Source: Paralithodes platypus (taxonomy: Eukaryota > Arthropoda > Malacostraca > Decapoda > Lithodidae). Taken from it: a DNA stretch of 64,000 nt. The notes under the pieces were generated by a model. That model ran no database searches. It was not told where the DNA came from and saw only the letters and a list, made by a program, of their open reading frames with translations. Shown one piece after another: positions 1-11,584 of this stretch. Within the stretch, counting starts at the first letter, position 1; each line of letters begins with the position of its first letter. Where the stretch lies: NCBI GenBank assembly GCA_032716605.1, contig CM064481.1:15773902-15837901 (forward strand). The letters are read 5' to 3'. The position numbers were made by a program, and so were the translations under genes.

Positions 1-461
1 CTGTTAAAAGGCAGTCATATATGTCATTGTTAACATCAGGATTTCTGTACAGGCTAAAAATGTAATGATTATGATATTTGCTGGAAACTTTAACTAACTG
101 CATCTCATGGCATTTACAAATATGCTTAGTTAAGTGCTGAGCATTATACCCAGATCTAATATACAAGCTCATTCCACGAGCACGAGGAATAGAATCACGC
201 CGAATAAGAACTGGTTTACCGAAGTTAGGCATAAGAAGTTCAGAATAATCTCTATAACCAGAGACAAGGGTTTCAGAACAAAAGACAATATCATAATCAA
301 CAGATGCCAATGTAAGATCCTTGATGTTCTTATAGAGACCACGAATATTGGAATAAAATACACGACAACTTGTAGCAGGTTGTCTGTGAGGACCGGGATT
401 AACTTCTATATCACCGGACAAAAGTAGAAACAAAAACAGAAAAAGTTGAAAGCAATCCATA
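1..461 (-). CDS. APE-type LINE ORF2, N-terminal part with 2A-like peptide (runs off left edge)
   Basis: Read on the minus strand from about 461, a methionine is followed by a Leu/Phe-rich hydrophobic stretch and then SGDIEVNPGP (codons at about 418-389), which fits the 2A consensus D(V/I)ExNPGP. Directly downstream the frame stays open to base 1 and gives the start of an apurinic-type endonuclease: SNIRGLYKNIKDL, then FCSETLVSGY (the conserved Glu), IRRDSIPRARG and LYIRSGY. A second in-frame ATG lies four codons upstream, so the exact start is uncertain. Known of the family: 2A-like peptides have been reported at the start of ORF2 in APE-type non-LTR retrotransposons, where the ribosome skips the Gly-Pro bond. 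Inferred: the hydrophobic leader is released or acts as a signal, and the EN-RT protein begins at Pro. The frame has no stop in the visible part; the RT lies outside the window. Confidence 0.85.
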
Positions 462-965
462 TACAAATACATAAAGATGGATATAAACAGGTCGACCCAG
501 ACGGAGCCATCACATCTGGGTAAGGTATAAAACAAGCCCCAAAGACACCATATCCAGGGGGGAGCAGTAGCGGTGGATTTTATTTGTTTAGAAAAGACGA
601 GAAACAGAAAAAGAATGCCAAATCTCCTGAAAATCCACCAGACTCAAAAGTCTTCCTCATTGGCCTGCTAACCACAGTGGGGGAAAAACAGGAGATTGCA
701 GGAAAAGGAAGGAAAGTTGCTGTATAGCACCAAACAGCAGGGATGGATGAAAACGGACAATGGAAGACCTTGGTGCAGGCTATGGCAGCATCCTAAACAT
801 CCATCATGGTAAAATACCATAGGTTTGCTAGATGGCCGTTGACTAATATATACAGTAGTTCATCCGCCCTTTGACAGGTATTGCTTTTAGTCCTGCAGGG
901 TGTCTAGCCACCCACCCTCCAAGTGAGGACCCGGAGGGGGAGCCGGTTTAGTCGCCGACAATCCG
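462..965 (-). other. Probable 5' UTR of the LINE at the left edge
   Basis: This stretch lies immediately upstream of the LINE ORF2 start on the minus strand and has no long open frame of its own. It ends near a GC-rich block (about 895-960) that reads on the minus strand as a CCCTCCGGGTCCTCACTTGG-type sequence, which I associate from memory with 5' ends of decapod LINEs. The exact 5' boundary is inferred, not seen as a target duplication. Confidence 0.4.
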
Positions 966-3900
966 ACCATGAAACAGGTAGTATCAGATTACATGTTACT
1001 GATAGCAGGAATACCTGACCTGACTGTTATCCCCTGTTTTTCTACAGGATTAACTTGGGTAATGTGAGTTCTAACTGACTGGGTATAGAAGGCTGCATGC
1101 ACAAAACAAGGTATGAGGGATAGAGAACACAAAATAATCACACGGTAACAAGACACACGATCACGTTTATTGATGTACACACTTCTATAGTTTTCTTGAT
1201 GATGATTAATATGAAGCATAAGAAGATATGAATACTCGTACAAGACAAATGATAGAATTGAATAACACTAGCATTAAGTGGATCTGGATGGAGCCTAGTC
1301 TCCCACTTCCAACGTTCAGGTATTAATCTTCTGATCACTGGCTTTATTCACAAGTTTTTATACTGGAGACCATAAATGTTACTTATAGATTCATATTCAC
1401 TGTTAGATTTATCACTGGTAGCTCTGGTGCACAAGTAGTAGTTCACAGACTAGATTAGACACGCATATTTTAGAGTACGGGAATTCTAGTAACCTCAGGG
1501 GGGTACTGATCTAAGTTTTATATTCTTGTATCAGAAACACATAGAACGCAATTCAGTGGGCGAACATCAGATATCAGTAGGGTTTCACTTCTATGTAATA
1601 ATATCTGGATATATGGGTAATTACGAGAGTTAATATCACCTGTTAATTAATAAACACTGATACGCTTAGCACTTCCTAATGGAATGGTTATATATGAATT
1701 ATACTGGGGCAAAGATATAGCCACTTCATAGAAATATTAATAAGTGAGTCTCTAAATAGCACTGTAACACTGTAGCACTGATAGAGTGAATCTTGGGTAG
1801 TATTTGATTGGTCCTGGTTATCTTGCGTCCGTGATGTTGGGGGCTAACGACTGGTTCCGCGGCCGTCCAGATGGTCCATGTGTAGAAAGTTCTCAAGACG
1901 GATCTCTTAGCGATTGTTGCTGGTTACACTCTTATATACCCTCTGGTTTCTAGACCTGAATCACAGATATTAGGATCTTCCTGTCAATCTGGATCGGAAT
2001 TAACGCCAAGCGCATCTCACGTCGATCGCTCAGCTTCCCGGTCTGTATGAAGGTTATAAGGTGTACGTAGATTTCTTTTACGTGGACAGATCCTTCTATC
2101 TAAATCTGCCACGGAGTCTGCCGGCTCTGGAACTCAATTCTCAGGAACAAACAATGATAGAGCTAGAGGTCAACACAAGGGACCAGCCACTGTTTGGTGT
2201 CTATCTTTCAACTCATTTTACTGGGGGCTGGAGCTCGGTTTATAGGTTCGGTTTTGGACCCTGTAGGCAATAGGGATCTCGAGTTTTGATGGACTTATTT
2301 GAGCTCTCAATTGATACGGGAACTAGGTAAGGTGGTGATTACTGTTGTGGCACATGGCTGTATGGAGCCTTCATAATGTGATATAACAGCCTTAGTAAGA
2401 GGTACTATTTTGGCTATACTGGAAGTATTTAGGGGAGAGAGACTGGATCTACTTTGCGAGGAGGTTTGGGACATCTTTGATAGGAGCGTCTCTCTTAGAT
2501 TGCTCAGTCTTCATTCTATGGTATAGCTGAGGTGCTAATTTGGTTATCGGAGTATGCAAGAAAGGTTAATGGGTTATTGTGGGTTAATAGAGGTTAGTAA
2601 GGGTGTTAGTCATACATGGTTAGTTCATTGATAGGAAGAATTCCTGTGCTACCTGACAATGACCCGGAAGTCAAAACAGGGGTCAGGTGTACCTCCGCAG
2701 GGGTAGGGGTCTTCCTCCTCGGGTGGGTGAAAGGGGTAGGTGCGCGTCCTCTCTCTGTGATGGTCGTCTGGGCGGCTGTGGCTGGGGGCTTGCCATATTA
2801 CAAGTGTTTGTAATAACCCTCTGTTTATGAGACAGATGTGGGTGTTCGTAATACCAAAACCGAAGGTGCCTTGATCAGCTGGTTTAATTGGTTGGGTTTT
2901 TAATTGCATGGTTTGTTGGATGTGGTGGAGACTGGGTTGCTAACTCTGCCACATTTATCTGGAAGTATGGCAATAGAGGTTAGTCACTGGTGAGGCGGCT
3001 AGCCTCGCACTGACGATCATTTGGTACAGGGTTGTGAATGGGTTGTGAGGGAATAGATGGCATGCAAAGGGTTAGTAAAGTTCTAATGGTGTTCCTTCCT
3101 ACTGGGGGAAGGTAGGCTGGATAGGAGTATATATACAAAAGGTTTGAGAATGTTAGTAACGGAAAAGCTAAGGATATTCAGGGGGTATGGTGGAGAGGCT
3201 AGGTCAGGAGGGAGTCGAGGAGCGTGGGGGGTTAACGAGAGGGAGAGGGTTAAGGGGGGCTACGTGGAAGTTTGACCCTAAGGTCTCTGGGTGTAGGGGT
3301 GGCATTATGCTACAGTTGGTATCTTAGACTGGGGGTTAACGACAGGGAAGGTAGGTTAATCAAACGCTACCGGGGGATGAGCAATAGGTGGTGGTATATG
3401 AGTCTGGAAATTATAGAATCATGTGGACTGTGGGGAAGATGAGGTTAGCTGTAGGTGTGTGCTTGACTGTGGATAAAAGTAGAGAAAAACATAGTGTATT
3501 ATTACTCGTCAATACGATGGGTTATGGACACTATTAGTTGACACGATTTCTTGCTGATCTAGTTGTCCTTGGGAACTGCGTTTTCTATGAAATATATACC
3601 AAAGAAAGCGGCAGTTCGTAGGGGTAGCTTCGTTATTGTTTCGTGGTAGATATGCGTCGAGACAATGGTAAAAGAGGGTTATCTATACAATCTCTGGTTG
3701 GGGTAAGAATTAGAGTTACTGCATGGTGGCTAACATCTTCAGTCATTACCTCTGTCTAGGTCTTATAGGAATAATGGTTATATATACAATGGTGTACCCG
3801 TGGGTATCATCGTGTACTTAATCTATGGGGGGGGGGGGGCAGTTTTTTTTACATAAGATTCCCTGGTTTGATGAACATGGAGTAGAATTGGGCAATACAG

Positions 3901-4311
3901 GAACAATGGAATTTCCTATACCATCTCGTCTGTGCAGGAATATAGTTACTGGATTGCTCGCGGCATCTTCAGTCGTGAGATCTGGCAAGATAGGGCAGGC
4001 GTAATGGTTACACGATGGTGTACCCGTGGGTATTATAGTTTCTTATCAATTATGACATGGAGGTAAACATATTACTTCTCGGATGGAAGAACATACATAG
4101 ATTTATGGGGGCGGTTTGTCTTCAGAAACTTAGTCTGGCAAGACAAGGTATTTTAGGGTATGTTGATATTGATATCTTAACTTAGGGACAGGGCATGGGT
4201 GTATTAAATTAAGGTGTATTCATGTTCATCATCATGTAGGTAGAGTCTGGCGGGTAAGAGGTGTAGGACACGAGGGGTAGTGGATACGCGAGGTGGGGGA
4301 AGGGTCAGTGG
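966..4311. other. Long stretch without a recognisable gene
   Basis: Both strands have only short open frames (under 90 codons) with no motif I recognise. The base composition is mixed, with G-rich plus-strand stretches around 2600-3450 and a G run at 3828-3838. No LTR pair, terminal inverted repeat or target duplication was seen. It may contain old LTR or 5' sequences of the copia-like element that follows, but I cannot show this. Confidence 0.5.
3700..4050. repeat. Diverged local duplication
   Basis: Two segments about 225 bp apart share CATCTTCAGTC (near 3736 and 3963) followed, at similar spacing, by TGGTGTACCCGTGGGTAT (near 3790 and 4016). The sequence between is only partly similar, so this looks like an old tandem duplication rather than a young repeat. 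Function unknown. Confidence 0.5.
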
Positions 4312-4549
4312 TTAGAAGCGATAGGCAGGTGTGGTTTGGAGCTGCTTAGCCCTGCAGGCTTCGGCCTGTCTGAACTGGTTGGCTTGGTGCCTTCTCTCCT
4401 TCTTTCTTCTCTCACGCTGATCTATGGGGCATCTGCTCTCACCTGGTCCTTTCGTTCTGTGGGCCTTTCCTTCGGGTGTTTCTGTTCCCGTTTCTTTGTT
4501 GTTCTCGCTCGTGGCTTCCGTGGTGGGCTTCTCGTTCTGGGGCATTTTA
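4312..4549. other. Unassigned segment joined to the copia remnant
   Basis: On the plus strand this segment is open and in frame with the copia integrase that follows, but its product is hydrophobic and unlike any copia region. On the minus strand the same bases encode a strongly charged peptide of 77 codons rich in Glu, Lys and Arg (for example QRERRKKERRHQANQ). The charged composition makes the minus frame the more protein-like of the two, but I do not recognise it. The plus-strand openness is probably accidental. Confidence 0.35.
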
Positions 4550-6916
4550 CTGACATTAGTCTGGATGTTGCTCTGGCTTGGGCTGTGGCTGCCAGGAATG
4601 CACTGTCAACCTTCTCAGGTTTCTCGCCTAACCAGTTGGTGTTTGGCCAGAACCCTGGGATTCCTGGAGCCTTTTATGATAACCTGCCAGCGCTAGACAG
4701 CAAGGCCACACCTGCTGGTATAGTTAAGGATAACCTGACTGCCCTTCACGTAGCAAGAAGAGCATTTACCATAGCGGAATCTAGTGAAAGGCTGACTAGA
4801 GCACTTCATCATAATGTGTGGGAAAGCGACCCTGGAGACCTACACTACGGAGATGATGTTTACTACAAGCGTCTAGACAGTAATAAGTGGCGCGGACCTG
4901 GTACAATAATAGGGAGAAATGGGGAGCAGTTTTTGGTGAAGCACGGTGGAATGTGTGTTAGGGTACACACATGTCGAATTGCCATGGCACCTACCAGTGT
5001 TGATACTGCTGCAGTGTCAAATGATGAGGATGTGCCTCATTCATCTCCCCATACTCTGGACGTACCTAGTGAATGTGGTAATGTGGTGCCTAGATTTGTA
5101 TATTCAGACCTAGACTCGGATGATGACGAACATACTGGTAACATTGTTGATGTTGTGGATGATGGGGGTCAGGTTGCTGTGGAGGTCCCCCCCGGTAACA
5201 TACGTCAGACAAATACCGGTGCAATTGCCTCTGGTGTGTCTGAATGTAATGTAGTGAAAGTTAAAGTGGGTCAAAGGATCAAGGGTATTGATAAAGCGAG
5301 TGGTGAGTGGATATCAGGCAAAATTGTTAATCGTGCTGGGAAGATGACTGGTAGATACCCCAACTGCTACAACATTAAGAGTGACAAAAATGGTAAAATT
5401 AATTGGATGGATCTGGACAGAGATCTTATGTCGTGGGAAACTGTGGACGGGGCGACAGAAATGCTTGTGTTTTTTAATACGGATGAAGTGGTGTGTGCTA
5501 AGGAAAGAGAAATTGAGAATTGGAGGAACAATTAGGTGGATGATATGGGTCAACGAGCCATATCTGTACGTTGTCACAGAAAAGCTGAAGGATGGGAAGA
5601 CTATTGTGAAGGCACGTTTGGTGGCCAGGGGCTTTGAAGAGGACACTGTAAAGCTGCAGAAGAATTCTCCCACTTGCTCAAAGGAGGCGTCCGTTTGGCG
5701 ATGGCCCTCGCCTCAGCTAATGGTTGGTTGTGCCACACCATGGATATACAAGCTGCGTACCTACAAGGGAACACTATAGAGTGTGAAGTGTACCTGCGAC
5801 CTCCTCCCGAGTTCGACAATGGTTTATTGTGGCGTCTGCGGAAGACTGTGTATGGTTTGTGCGATACGGTCAGGCAATGGTACATGAGGGTGAAGGACCA
5901 GCTGATATGTCTAGGTGCCAAAATCATATCCCTGGACCCTGCATTATTTTCGTGGAGTCGAAGTGGTGGAACAGAGGGTATCATTTGCATATATGTGGAT
6001 GACTTCTTGTGGGCTGGTACTGTGAATTTTGTGCAGCAAGTCATAAACCAGTTGCGCAGGACCTTCCAGGTCGGGACTTCAGATTCCAAGTGCTTTAAGT
6101 ATGTGGGGCTCAACGTAGTTACCACAGAGGATGGTAGTGTCACAATCGACCAGTTTCAGTATGGAGCATCATTGACTCCGGTTACACTTAGCAAGCGTCG
6201 AGCATTAGAGAAGACTAGTGATTTGTCAGACCAGGAGACAACGAAATATCGTGCATTGATCGGGCAACTGAATTGGATGGCTACTCACACTCGCCCAGAT
6301 ATAGCGTTCGATGTGTGCGAACTGAGTGTTTCACTTCCAAAGGCTACGGTGTCTGACATAAATAAGACTAAATAAGGTGATTGGGCGTGTGAAATCGGAT
6401 AATGTACGATTATTTATTCCGAAGATTGGACCTTTAGATGAGTGCCACATTGAGTGCTATGCTGACGCATCATTATCCAACCTGCAGGGCCATGGGTCTC
6501 AAGGAGGCTTTATCATCTTTCTGTGCGACACTGATAATGTGAGAGGCCCTATTTACTGGCAATCAAGGAAGGTTCGACGGGTGGTCAAGTCAACTCTTGC
6601 TGCGGAGACCGTGGCACTTTTGGATGGTGCTAGTACTGCTGTGTATGTGGCGAGTATTCTGCAGGAGATCTCCGGATGTAGGAGTATTCCTATCAAGTGT
6701 TTTGTAGACAACCGTAGCCTAGTGGAAGCCCTATACTCCTATAAATTGGTGGACGACAAGCGTCTGCGAATTGATATATCAGTGCTTAGAGATATGTTGG
6801 AAAAAGGGGAATTAAAGGAGGTAACATGGGTGGAAACATCAAAACAACTGGCAGACTGCCTTACCAAGAAGGGCGCGTCGACGGAGCGGCTGCGGGAGGC
6901 AGTCAGTCGGGATTAG
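4550..6916 (+). pseudogene. Ty1/copia-type pol remnant (integrase end, RT, RNase H)
   Basis: The order integrase, then RT, then RNase H is that of Ty1/copia. The end of the integrase core is visible (GFSPNQLVFGQNP, then a C-terminal domain with YYKRLDSNKWRGPGTIIGR). RT follows with KARLVARGFEE, MDIQAAYLQG and the catalytic ICIYVDDFLWAG. RNase H has ECYADASLSN, SQGGFI, STLAAETVAL and CFVDNRSLVEA. The pieces sit in different frames: a stop at 5533, a frame change near 5560, another near 5660, and a stop at 6373 just before the RNase H part, so the gene is dead. Gag, protease and most of integrase are missing. The sequence style resembles GalEa elements of crustaceans and other metazoans; that subfamily assignment is from recall. 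Confidence 0.85.
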
Positions 6917-7240
6917 GTGTTGCCTGTAAGCAGCAACATGTAAGAAATGTAAATATGTACATTGGCGAACTTACGAATGTACATAGTTATATGTACTTAA
7001 GGGGACCCAAAAATAAAATAAAATAAAATAGAGAGTGTGTTAATATATTAGCAGAGTCACGCCAAAGTGGCGCAGGTTGACTGGCTCGACTTGCACTAAG
7101 CTCGTCCGCCTAGAGCCAATGGCAGGCCGCCGAGTCGTAGGCTGGCTGATGACGTCATCGGCTGGATGTACGTATGGTTGGCTGTTCTATGCGGACGACC
7201 GGGAGTTGTCTCCAAGATTTCAGTGAGTGCGGTTCCTTCC
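6917..7240. other. Junction between copia and gypsy remnants
   Basis: After the RNase H stop come a purine-rich AAGGGGACC and an (AAAAT)n tract near 7000-7030, a plausible place for a copia polypurine tract and LTR start. No second LTR copy was found to confirm it. The rest (7030-7240) has no recognised coding sequence; it contains one TGACGTCA octamer near 7150. Confidence 0.3.
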
Positions 7241-8834
7241 GTGTATCTATTAACATTACCCAAGGGCCTCATCATCGGCAACCTAGAGACCTTCGACGAC
7301 GAAATCTCTCCTACACCTACCATCACGCCCCAGCCTGTAGGCTACTTCCAACCATTCCTGAGGAATTAACCAGCACCCAACATCATCAGCTCCTGGAAAT
7401 CCTCTATGAATTCGCGGACGTCTTCGCTCAAAGCCCTACTGAGATCGGGCAGACTAGGGCCTTGGAGCACCCGATCCACACCACGGGATCTCCCATCCGT
7501 CAACCCTCCAGAAGGAAGAACCCCTTGCAAAGGCAAGAAGAGGAATGCCAGGTGCAAGGAATGCTGGACTTTGGAATAGCCACACCTTCGATCAGCCCAT
7601 GGTCGTCCCCCATCGTGTTGGTCAAGAAAAAGGACGGGTCCACAAGATTCTGCGTGGACTATTGTCGCCTTAACGACGCCACGATAAAGGACGCCACACT
7701 CTTACCAAGGATAGACGACTCCTTCGACTCCTTGCATGGCTCCAGATGGTTCACCACCCTGGACCTGCAGGCTGGATACTGGCAGAAAGAGCACCAGCAG
7801 AAGACTGCATTCTCGACCAGTGGGGGAAACCTGTACAAATTTAACGCACTCCCCTTTGGTCTCTGCAACGGGCCTGCCACCTTCTCATGCCTGATGGAAT
7901 CCATGCTCAAAGGCCTCACCTGGGAGATCTGCCTGGCGTACATGGACGACATGATCATATATTGCAGGACCTGGGAGGAACACCTGCAAAGACTACGGCA
8001 GGTGCTGGAGCGGATACGAGCAGCCGGACTCAAGCTAAAGCCCACAAAATGTTCGGTACCTCGTACCTCCGTCGGGTTCCTTGGCCGAGGGCATCTCACC
8101 CGACCCGAAAAAACTCTCCGCTATCGCAGCACAAACACCCCCTCGCACTGTCAAGGGCGTCCGTTCATTCCTGGGACTCGCCACATACTACTGGAGATTC
8201 GTGAAGAATTTTGCAGCCATTGCACGCCCTCTTCACGAGCTCACCAAGAAGGACGAGCCTTTTGAATGAACCAAGGAAAGGGACCAAGCTTTCAATACAC
8301 TCACACAACATGTCATCCAAGCCCCTACAGTAGCCTTTCCGGATTATACCCAACCCTTCCGCCTGTCCCGACGTGTCCCTCTACGCAATAGGAAATGTTT
8401 TCGCTCAGGTACAGGACGAAAGGAAACATATAATAGCCTGCGCCAGTGCCACTCTGAACGCTGCCCAACGTAACTATGCTCCCACCAAAAGAGAGTGCCT
8501 AGGTGTCATCTGGGCCCTAAATAACTTCCAGTCTTTCCTCGTGGGGACCAATGTCGACGTAATTACTGACCACCAATCCCTTCAGTGGTTACGGCTATCA
8601 GAGACGACCTGTGCCCTCCTCGTCCGCTGGTGGGAAACCCTGCAGGAATTAGACTTCGAAATCCACTACAGGCGCGGGAAGTTGCATACCAACGCCGACG
8701 CCCTCTCCCGCCTACCAGTCACATTAACAGAAATAAACAGCATAGTCACCCCATCAACTACATCACAGAAAACGAGACCATATCAGCCCAAAGAAAACGA
8801 CACCCCCCTCTCTCCTAACATAATGGCTGACTAA
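7241..8834 (+). pseudogene. Ty3/gypsy-type pol remnant (RT and RNase H)
   Basis: The RT fingers and palm are readable in one frame to about 8070: PWSSPIVLVKKKDGSTRFCV, DYCRLNDATIKD, FTTLDLQAGYWQ (catalytic Asp), LPFGLCNGPATF and the catalytic AYMDDMIIY. A frameshift near 8075 moves the thumb ([20 protein letters not shown]) to another frame. A stop at 8267 and a further frame change precede RNase H, which shows ECLGVIWAL, DVITDHQSLQWL and TNADALSRLP. There are thus at least three lesions in about 1.6 kb. No gag, protease, integrase or LTR is visible. The copia piece ends about 330 bp upstream, and a LINE scrap follows, so both flanks are broken. Confidence 0.88.
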
Positions 8835-8997
8835 GATAAAACCAAAGTGGATCCCTAAAGACGTCTTCTACCACTTACATCGGATAGGCGATCAACTCAA
8901 CACTGATTCCGGCCACATATCGGTCGACTCCCACACAGCCCAAGACATTTTCCTGATCATACACGAGGGAAACGGAATCCTCCTAGGGCAATCCAAA

Positions 8998-9240
8998 ATG
9001 TTGCAGGTATTTCAAGAAGTATATAATTATTGTAATGAGATGAGAATGGTGAGATGGATGTGTGGGGCCAGGATGCAGGATAGAATAACAAGTGATGAGC
9101 TGAGGAGACATTTAGGTATAAAGAGTATTAGCGAAGAGATGTGTACAAGTAGACTGGACATGTGGAGAGAATGGATGAACAAAATTGGGTGAAAAGATGC
9201 AGGTCTGTGATTGTGGAGGGAGCTGCACCAAGGGGTGGAC
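8998..9240 (+). pseudogene. Scrap of LINE RT C-terminus
   Basis: The frame starting near 8998 gives MRMVRWMCGARMQDRI and SDELRRHLGIKSISEE. After small frame changes it gives NWVKRCRSVIVEGAAPRG up to about 9238. This is the RW..G..R.QDR...EELR.RLGI and WVKR.R...VEG pattern common at the C-terminus of RTE-like LINE proteins. It stops abruptly where DIRS-A sequence begins, so the DIRS insertion or a later deletion removed the rest. The 163 bases between the gypsy stop and this scrap (8835-8997) hold nothing I can name. Confidence 0.6.
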
Positions 9241-10600
9241 CGAATAACCTGACGCGTCTGTGGCGATCCAGACCGTCGGAGGAGGAGTTTTCCAAGTCAA
9301 AGAGGAAGGTAATACTTCTGGCTTCGCCCAAGCCGCCAGCAGGTTGTGGATTAATTTCGGGATTCGCCATAGTGTTTCCGCCAGCAACAGCGGAAAACAC
9401 TCGTTTCCCTACAAAAGAAGCCTTTTCACCTTTAGACGACCTAACGGAACCGTCAACCTTATCCAGTTGAGTGACCCCACCAGAGACTCCCAAATTCTCC
9501 TCGTGGTGATCAGAGAATGGAGAAACCGAAAGTTTCTTGCGAAATCTCTGTCGATTGTCCGCACTCTGACTCAGAGAGAGTAACTCGGTGTCCCAGAGTA
9601 GACCCACCCACTGGATGGCCCTTGTGGGGTTCAAGTTGGACTTCGCCAAGTTCACTTTGAACCCCAGGGCAGTGACATGAGACATTACCTGATGTACATG
9701 TTGAAGGCAAGCAATTTTGGAATGAGCTACTATTAACCAATCATCTAGGTACCGTAATACCATGATCCCTTGTTTGAGCAATGGTAGCAAAGCCTGTCGG
9801 ACTAACTTTGTGAAAATACAAGGTGCTAGATTGAGACCAAAGGGCATCCTTTGAAACACAAACGCCTGATTCCCTTGGTGCAAGGCCAGGTACTTTTGAA
9901 AGCATTTGTTTATAGGGACATGCCAGTAGGCATCTGTCAGATCTATGGAACACATCCAACCTTGTGGCGGCAGTGTCAGCTTTATCTGATTCACAGTCAG
10001 CATCCTGAATGACTCATTGTGAATGAAAAGGTTCAGAGAAGACAAGTCGATGAACGGTCTCATCTGAACGGTGTCCCTTTTCGGCACCAGGAATATTCGG
10101 GAAGTGAACACGGGCTGATTGGATGGAATGGGGACAATGATCTGCTTGAGCGCCATCTCCCGGATATTGGATCCCACCTCTAAAGAAACACGATTGAACT
10201 CTTGGGGGATACGTAAACGAGGTTGCTGGGACCATCTCCACGAGAGACCTTTGCGGACCACTGTCCTTGCCCATGTGTTGCGGGGCCATGCCCGGTAACA
10301 AGCCCGAAAGCTGCCATTCACCAGACTGGTGTTGTCTGGCAGAGCTACAATCGGATCCAACTCGCCATTTCGCGGCGTGGGAGTGAGAAAGCTGCGTGGT
10401 GTCTCAGTTTTTTTATTTGGAGGATTGTGACTCTGACTGACTGGGAGGGGTACGAGAGGCTTTGCTATCATTGCCGCCTGACCTATTCTTGGACTGTCCC
10501 CTGAACACCTTCCCTTTTCCCCTGGACTGACCGTGGCCCCTAGCTGTGCCACTGGTTCCAGGGGTTGTTTGAGTCTTAGCTGACTGCGGTGACTGAAACT
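9241..10600 (-). pseudogene. DIRS-A RT (plus RNase H start)
   Basis: Minus-strand motifs in order: NTWARTVVRKGLSWRW, FTSRIFLVPKRDTVQMRPFI, IHNESFRMLTVNQI, MCSIDLTDAYWHVPI (RT motif A, Asp kept), VFQRMPFGLNLAPCIF, VLRYLDDWLIVA (catalytic YLDD), FKVNLAKSNLNPT and IQWVGLLWDT. Near 9545 the frame shifts, so the connection domain is read in another frame. The first RNase H Asp (ATDASG) is reached at about 9255 before truncation. The upstream end of this frame overlaps the gag C-terminus in a different frame, as is usual for DIRS gag and pol. Not functional because of the frameshift and the lost 3' half. Confidence 0.87.
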
Positions 10601-11584
10601 GGCCACGAAATGGACTCTTTAAGAGAATTTAGGTTTAAATGCTGGCTCACTCTTCGACTTGGAAGCAGTGGCACGGCTAGAGTCCAGCAAACAATTTACT
10701 GTGCGCCAGGCATCTGTGGAGGCAAGAGTTTTGGTAAATACAGCAGACAAAATTAATCTTCTACTTATCTCCACAGGCAGCCTTTTAACCAGATACACTC
10801 TTAGATCTTGACGCACCCTCACAGCCTCAAAGAGAGCCATGCGGATGTCACCAAGGGACTGAATCGAGTTCCGGAGTAAGAGGCGCCTAGTGAGAGATAG
10901 CGCCTTGTGAGTACTAGAATCAGTGACCGACTCAGTCGTCCTGGCTAATGATGCCGCAAGCTGACGGCTGAGTAGGTACTGAGATAAAAGCCTCCAGGCT
11001 TTCTGCCTCATTTTATAATCTTTATCAAGTTGTAACAGGGTAGGAGAACTAAAGGGATCTACTAGTTGGCCCAACAAAAGTTTAGGAGCACTCAGAAAGT
11101 CAAGCATATTTTGAGGTACTCCTTCCGCCTTGCCTACAGGCATAGAGAACCAATGGTTGTCCTCCGGCGAAAGCTGATGACTGCTTTTGTACGTAATAGA
11201 GCTGGCAAACAGCTGGGCCTCTTGTCCCCATGCAGCCCACGGCCCAGACTCCCCACCGTCAATGTGAATGACCGGAATACCTGAATTGTCCCTCTGCCGG
11301 GTTGTGTTAAGTGCCTGGGGTCATACCCTGCAAAATGTTAACGTCACTTAAACCGTCAGACTTTGACCAATCAGAAAAAAAAATTCACAGAGGATGTCAG
11401 AGGGAGAGCCAGGGACTGCGAGAAGACAAAATACTCAGGACTATATAAACTCAGAATATCTTTGATGACAAAGTCTAACACATCACCGGTTTGGTTCTTG
11501 GCCTCACTCCTCTCAATGAACCAAATTTCCGGTACAGGAATCTCACCTGCTACCGTCGGCTGCGCGACCTTGGGACGAGTGGGC
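10460..11584 (-). pseudogene. DIRS-A gag, C-terminal part
   Basis: The best piece (11143-10619) has MLDFLSAPKLLLGQLVDPF, KMRQKAWRLLSQYLLSRQ, RRLLLRNSIQSLGDIR and EAVRVRQDLRVYLVKRLP, which match the gag cores of DIRS-B and DIRS-C position by position. A stop at 10619 separates a basic, Gln/Gly/Ser-rich tail that runs to about 10460. Upstream (11584-11280) the frame continues with small frame changes and includes QPTVAGEIPVPE near the edge of the TTAA element. No catalytic role is expected: DIRS gag-like proteins are thought to package the RNA. Confidence 0.8.

Noticed and set aside
4336..4549. Hydrophobic N-terminus of the 399-codon open frame as a membrane protein
   Set aside because: The real homology begins at the copia integrase (about 4550); the upstream part is an accidental in-frame extension.
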